Origin: Rhizobium sp. Q54
Lineage (GTDB): Bacteria; Pseudomonadota; Alphaproteobacteria; SMXS01
Assembly: GCA_945872035.1 (NCBI GenBank)
Contig: CAMBYA010000068.1
Span: 1-9,463 of the forward strand
Reading direction: 5' to 3'
DNA: 9,463 nucleotides
This document shows positions 7,209 through 9,463 of this stretch, in pieces. The translations under genes were made by a program, and so were the position numbers. Every line of letters begins with the position of its first letter. Positions within the stretch are counted from its first letter, which is position 1. Under the pieces are notes generated by a model. It was not told the origin of the DNA and ran no database searches. It worked only from the letters and a program-made list of their open reading frames with translations.

Positions 7209-8066
7209 ATGAACTGGTTTCGCACAACCCTGCTGATGGCGGCGCTCACCGCGCTGTTCATGACGATCGGCGGCCTGATCGGTGGCGGTACCGGCGCCTT
7301 GATCGCCCTGATGGTGGCAGGCGGCATGAACCTCTTCGCCTACTGGAACTCGGACAAGATGCTGCTGCGCATGCACAACGCGCAGCCGGTCGACGCGCGC
7401 TCGGAGCCCGAGTTGTACGACATGGTTTCGCAGCTGGCGCAGAACGCCGGCATTCCCATGCCTGCGCTCTACATCGTGGACGAGGACCAGCCCAACGCCT
7501 TCGCCACGGGCCGCAACCCGGAGAACGGCGCCGTCGCCGTGACCACTGGCCTTCTGCGCCTGCTGAGCCACCAGGAGGTAGCGGGCGTGGTGGCGCACGA
7601 GCTGGCGCATATCAAGAACCGCGACACGCTGATCATGACGGTCACGGCAACCATTGCCGGCGCCATCTCCATGCTGGCCAACTTCGCCATGTTCACCGGC
7701 GGCAACCGCGACAACCCCATGGGCATGATCGGGTCCATCGCCATGATGATCCTCGCGCCGATCGGCGCCATGCTGGTCCAGATGGCGATCTCGCGCACCC
7801 GAGAATACGCCGCCGACCGCGCCGGCGCCGAGATCAGCGGCCGACCGTTGTGGCTTGCCTCGGCGCTGGAGAAGCTGGAGATGGGCGCACAGCGGATCGA
7901 CAACCCGACCGCCGAGCGTAACCCGGCCAGCGCGCACGTGTTCATCATCAACCCGCTGCACGGTGGCGCCGTGGACGGCCTGTTCACCACCCATCCGAAG
8001 ACGGCCAACCGGATCGCCGCGCTGCGGGCCATGGCGGGTGCGACCGCGCGGGGACCCTGGGGCTGA
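7209..8066 (+). CDS. htpX: membrane zinc metalloprotease HtpX (M48 family)
   Basis: Inner-membrane protease that degrades damaged or misassembled membrane proteins, working alongside FtsH in quality control. The 285-residue length is normal. Two N-terminal hydrophobic segments (about 4-24 and 27-46) precede the cytosolic domain. The zinc site is H130-E-L-A-H134, within [15 protein letters not shown], with the third ligand Glu199 in [11 protein letters not shown] further hydrophobic pair lies near 143-160 and 171-193. The conserved C-terminal FIINPLHGG and [13 protein letters not shown] are present. The ATG at 7209 gives the standard N-terminus [10 protein letters not shown]; the ribosome site is weak. 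A heat-shock-type promoter lies just upstream and a strong hairpin just downstream, suggesting a single-gene transcript. Confidence 0.96.
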   Translation: MNWFRTTLLMAALTALFMTIGGLIGGGTGALIALMVAGGMNLFAYWNSDKMLLRMHNAQPVDARSEPELYDMVSQLAQNAGIPMPALYIVDEDQPNAFATGRNPENGAVAVTTGLLRLLSHQEVAGVVAHELAHIKNRDTLIMTVTATIAGAISMLANFAMFTGGNRDNPMGMIGSIAMMILAPIGAMLVQMAISRTREYAADRAGAEISGRPLWLASALEKLEMGAQRIDNPTAERNPASAHVFIINPLHGGAVDGLFTTHPKTANRIAALRAMAGATARGPWG

Positions 8067-8078
8067 CAATTGCCATGG

Positions 8079-8105
8079 CGCAGGGCGGCGCATCGCCGCC
8101 CTGCG
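8079..8105. terminator. perfect 12-bp hairpin between convergent htpX and exoD-like genes
   Basis: CGCAGGGCGGCG (8079-8090), a three-base loop, then CGCCGCCCTGCG (8094-8105) forms a perfect stem. It sits 12 bases after the htpX stop and one base from the stop of the convergent gene, so it can serve both strands. No T-run follows on either side, so it may be a U-less terminator or a 3'-end stabiliser for both mRNAs. Confidence 0.7.
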
Positions 8106-8106
8106 G

Positions 8107-8805
8107 TCAGGGGTGGGGCTTGACCAGCCCGAGCACATCGGACAGCAGGAAGATCAGGCTCACGATCATCCCGTAGACCACGCCCGAGATCAGGGCAACC
8201 GACAGCACCGCCGCCAGCATCGCGACCAGATAGACAAGCCCGTCGCGCTCCAGCAGCGCCAGCGAGAACAGGCAGATCGCCAGCGCCGGAGGCATGTTGC
8301 CCAGCGGAATGGGCAGGAACAGGATCACCGACAGCAACAGGCAGGTCACACCCATCAGCTGGTCGAACGGCCGCGTCGCCAGCAGGATCAGGCGCGGCCG
8401 CATCAGCCGCTCCGCGCGGGCCATGACCGGCGCGACCCGCACGACGATGCGGGCGAAGTCGGTCAGCAGCAGGGAACGCTGCGAGATCAGCCGGGGCAGC
8501 CACGGCGTCGACCGGCCGATGGCGAGCTGAAGCGCCAGGAACACCAGCGGCGCGCCGAGAATCAGCGACGTGCCGGGCGGGGTGGGCAGAAGATTGGGCA
8601 CCGAGAAGATGAACATCAGCGCACCGAACGCCCGGTCGTCGAGCCGCGCCGCGATGTCCGCGATCGAGATGCGCTCGGTTGGATGATCTGCGGCGATCTG
8701 GGTCAGCAGCTCGGACAGCTTGGGGCCGTGCGGCCCCGAGCGGCCGGTCTCGGGCCTCGTTGCGCTATCGGGATCTGCAGTATCGGGTGATGGGTCGGTG
8801 CTCAC
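8107..8805 (-). CDS. ExoD-family exopolysaccharide synthesis protein
   Basis: A 232-residue integral membrane protein of the ExoD family, named from Sinorhizobium exoD, which affects exopolysaccharide production, alkali tolerance and nodule invasion; the biochemical role is unknown. A polar N-terminus of about 30 residues leads to a soluble helix pair with the family pattern KLSELLTQIA (29-38) and RISIADIAARLDDRAFGAL (45-63). Then come FSVPNLLPTPPGTSLILGAPL (67-87) and several membrane segments (about 61-96, 148-168, 172-187, 190-225), with FLPIPLGNMPPALAI (163-177) as a second Pro-rich family motif. The start is GTG 8805 with no clear ribosome site; no better in-frame start exists before the conserved part. 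It converges with htpX and diverges from rsmB. No polysaccharide genes are nearby, so it stands alone. Confidence 0.85.
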   Translation of the reverse strand: MSTDPSPDTADPDSATRPETGRSGPHGPKLSELLTQIAADHPTERISIADIAARLDDRAFGALMFIFSVPNLLPTPPGTSLILGAPLVFLALQLAIGRSTPWLPRLISQRSLLLTDFARIVVRVAPVMARAERLMRPRLILLATRPFDQLMGVTCLLLSVILFLPIPLGNMPPALAICLFSLALLERDGLVYLVAMLAAVLSVALISGVVYGMIVSLIFLLSDVLGLVKPHP

Positions 8806-8921
8806 GGAATTGAGGCTTACCAGATTGACCGGGCGTTGTCTGCGGCCGCTTCGGTTAAATGCCTGTGACGCTCCGAAACAGCGCTTGAAACGGCGTGCCG
8901 CGCCCTCTACTCAGGACAGCC

Positions 8922-9463
8922 ATGGATGTCGCACGCCATACCGCCCTCGCCCTGCTCGAAACGGTGCTTTCAAAGCGCCATGCCTTCGACGATTCGTTCG
9001 CGCGCGCGGTCGAGCCGCTGGCGCCGCAGGACCGGGGATTCGTCCGGCAGCTCTGCGCCACCGTGCTGCGCCGGCTGGGCCAGATCGACGACCTGATCGA
9101 CGGCTGCCTGCAGAAGCCGCTGCCGCCCGCCATGGCGGCGCCGCGCGATATCCTGCGGCTCGGCGTGGCGCAGCTGTTGTTCCTCAACACGCCGGCGCAT
9201 GCCGCCATCGACACATCGGTCAACCTCGCCGACGAGCACGACGACAAGCGGGTCGCCGCGTTCAAGGGCGTGATCAACGCCGTGCTGCGCCGGCTGTCGC
9301 AGGAAGGCGCCGCCAAACGCGCCCGGCAGGACGGCCCGAAACTGAACACGCCGAAATGGCTGTGGGACAGCTGGGCCAAGGCCTATGGCGGCCAGCTGGC
9401 TCGTCAGATCGCCGAAATCCACTTGCGCGAGCCGCCGCTCGACCTGACCCTGAAGCCGGGACT
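8922..9463 (+). CDS. rsmB: 16S rRNA m5C967 methyltransferase, N-terminal part (partial at window edge)
   Basis: The first 180 codons of RsmB (Fmu/Sun), which methylates C967 of 16S rRNA. The visible part is the NusB-like RNA-binding domain: helices with DRGFVRQLCATVLRRLGQID (43-62), PRDILRLGVAQLLFLNTPAH (82-101), then AIDTSVNLAD and FKGVINAVLRRLSQEG (119-134). PKWLWDSWAKAYG (146-158) begins the linker towards the catalytic domain. The SAM-binding and catalytic cysteine motifs lie beyond the window. The ATG at 8922 has AGGA five bases upstream; a GTG at 8895 is in frame but has no support. NusB itself is much shorter and would not continue in this way. The htpX neighbourhood fits the common alphaproteobacterial order. 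Confidence 0.92.
   Translation, partial: MDVARHTALALLETVLSKRHAFDDSFARAVEPLAPQDRGFVRQLCATVLRRLGQIDDLIDGCLQKPLPPAMAAPRDILRLGVAQLLFLNTPAHAAIDTSVNLADEHDDKRVAAFKGVINAVLRRLSQEGAAKRARQDGPKLNTPKWLWDSWAKAYGGQLARQIAEIHLREPPLDLTLKPG

Noticed and set aside
7113..8138. Minus-strand open frame of 341 codons
   Set aside because: It is antisense to htpX, Arg/His/Gln-rich, and covers the htpX promoter and the terminal hairpin.
8806..8921. Promoter elements in the divergent exoD-rsmB gap (TTGACC at 8825, TTAAAT at 8855)
   Set aside because: The spacing is 24 bases, too wide for a sigma-70 promoter; no better pair was seen.

Overview
This window looks like ordinary chromosome from a GC-rich alphaproteobacterium, perhaps Rhodospirillales- or Rhizobiales-like. 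That placement is inferred from gene families and gene order: gpsA with YciI and EVE genes, htpX beside a DUF1674 gene and rsmB, an ExoD homologue, and GTG/TTG starts. No sequence comparison was run. No rRNA, tRNA, CRISPR array, insertion sequence or phage gene was seen. No gene-free stretch exceeds about 150 bases.

Region 1 (1-2103, plus strand) is a compact cluster: gpsA (glycerol-3-phosphate dehydrogenase, TTG start), a YciI-family protein, an EVE-domain protein and a small Rieske 2Fe-2S protein. Stops and starts overlap or nearly touch (TTGA at gpsA, TGATG at EVE, GTGA at Rieske), so this is probably one transcript with translational coupling. It likely continues an operon from upstream of the window. 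GpsA feeds phospholipid synthesis; the roles of the other three are not known precisely.

Region 2 (2107-2797, minus strand) is a two-gene toxin-antitoxin module. It consists of a DUF3018 MazE-type antitoxin and a PemK/MazF-type endoribonuclease joined by a GTGA overlap. A perfect 12-base palindrome, GTTACATGTAAC, lies just ahead of the antitoxin ribosome site and is a good operator candidate. The module ends three bases from the Rieske gene and was probably inserted as a cassette.

Region 3 (2798-6488, plus strand) has a luciferase-like (LLM) flavin/F420 oxidoreductase, then acs (acetyl-CoA synthetase) followed 21 bases later by a TerC-family membrane protein. The acs leader holds a hairpin and a short tandem repeat.

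Region 4 (6510-7116, minus strand) has a MAPEG-family membrane protein. Ahead of it is a 52-residue DUF1674 (SdhAF4-like) gene that is easy to miss because of its size.

Region 5 (7142-9463) has htpX, a membrane M48 protease. It is preceded by a sequence closely matching a heat-shock (RpoH/sigma-32) promoter and followed by a perfect 12-base-pair hairpin shared with the convergent exoD-like gene. Diverging from exoD is the start of rsmB (16S rRNA m5C967 methyltransferase), which runs off the right edge. Nothing here is clearly a new system. The observations most worth checking are the Rieske/EVE/YciI operon, the toxin-antitoxin operator, the htpX promoter and the leader hairpins.
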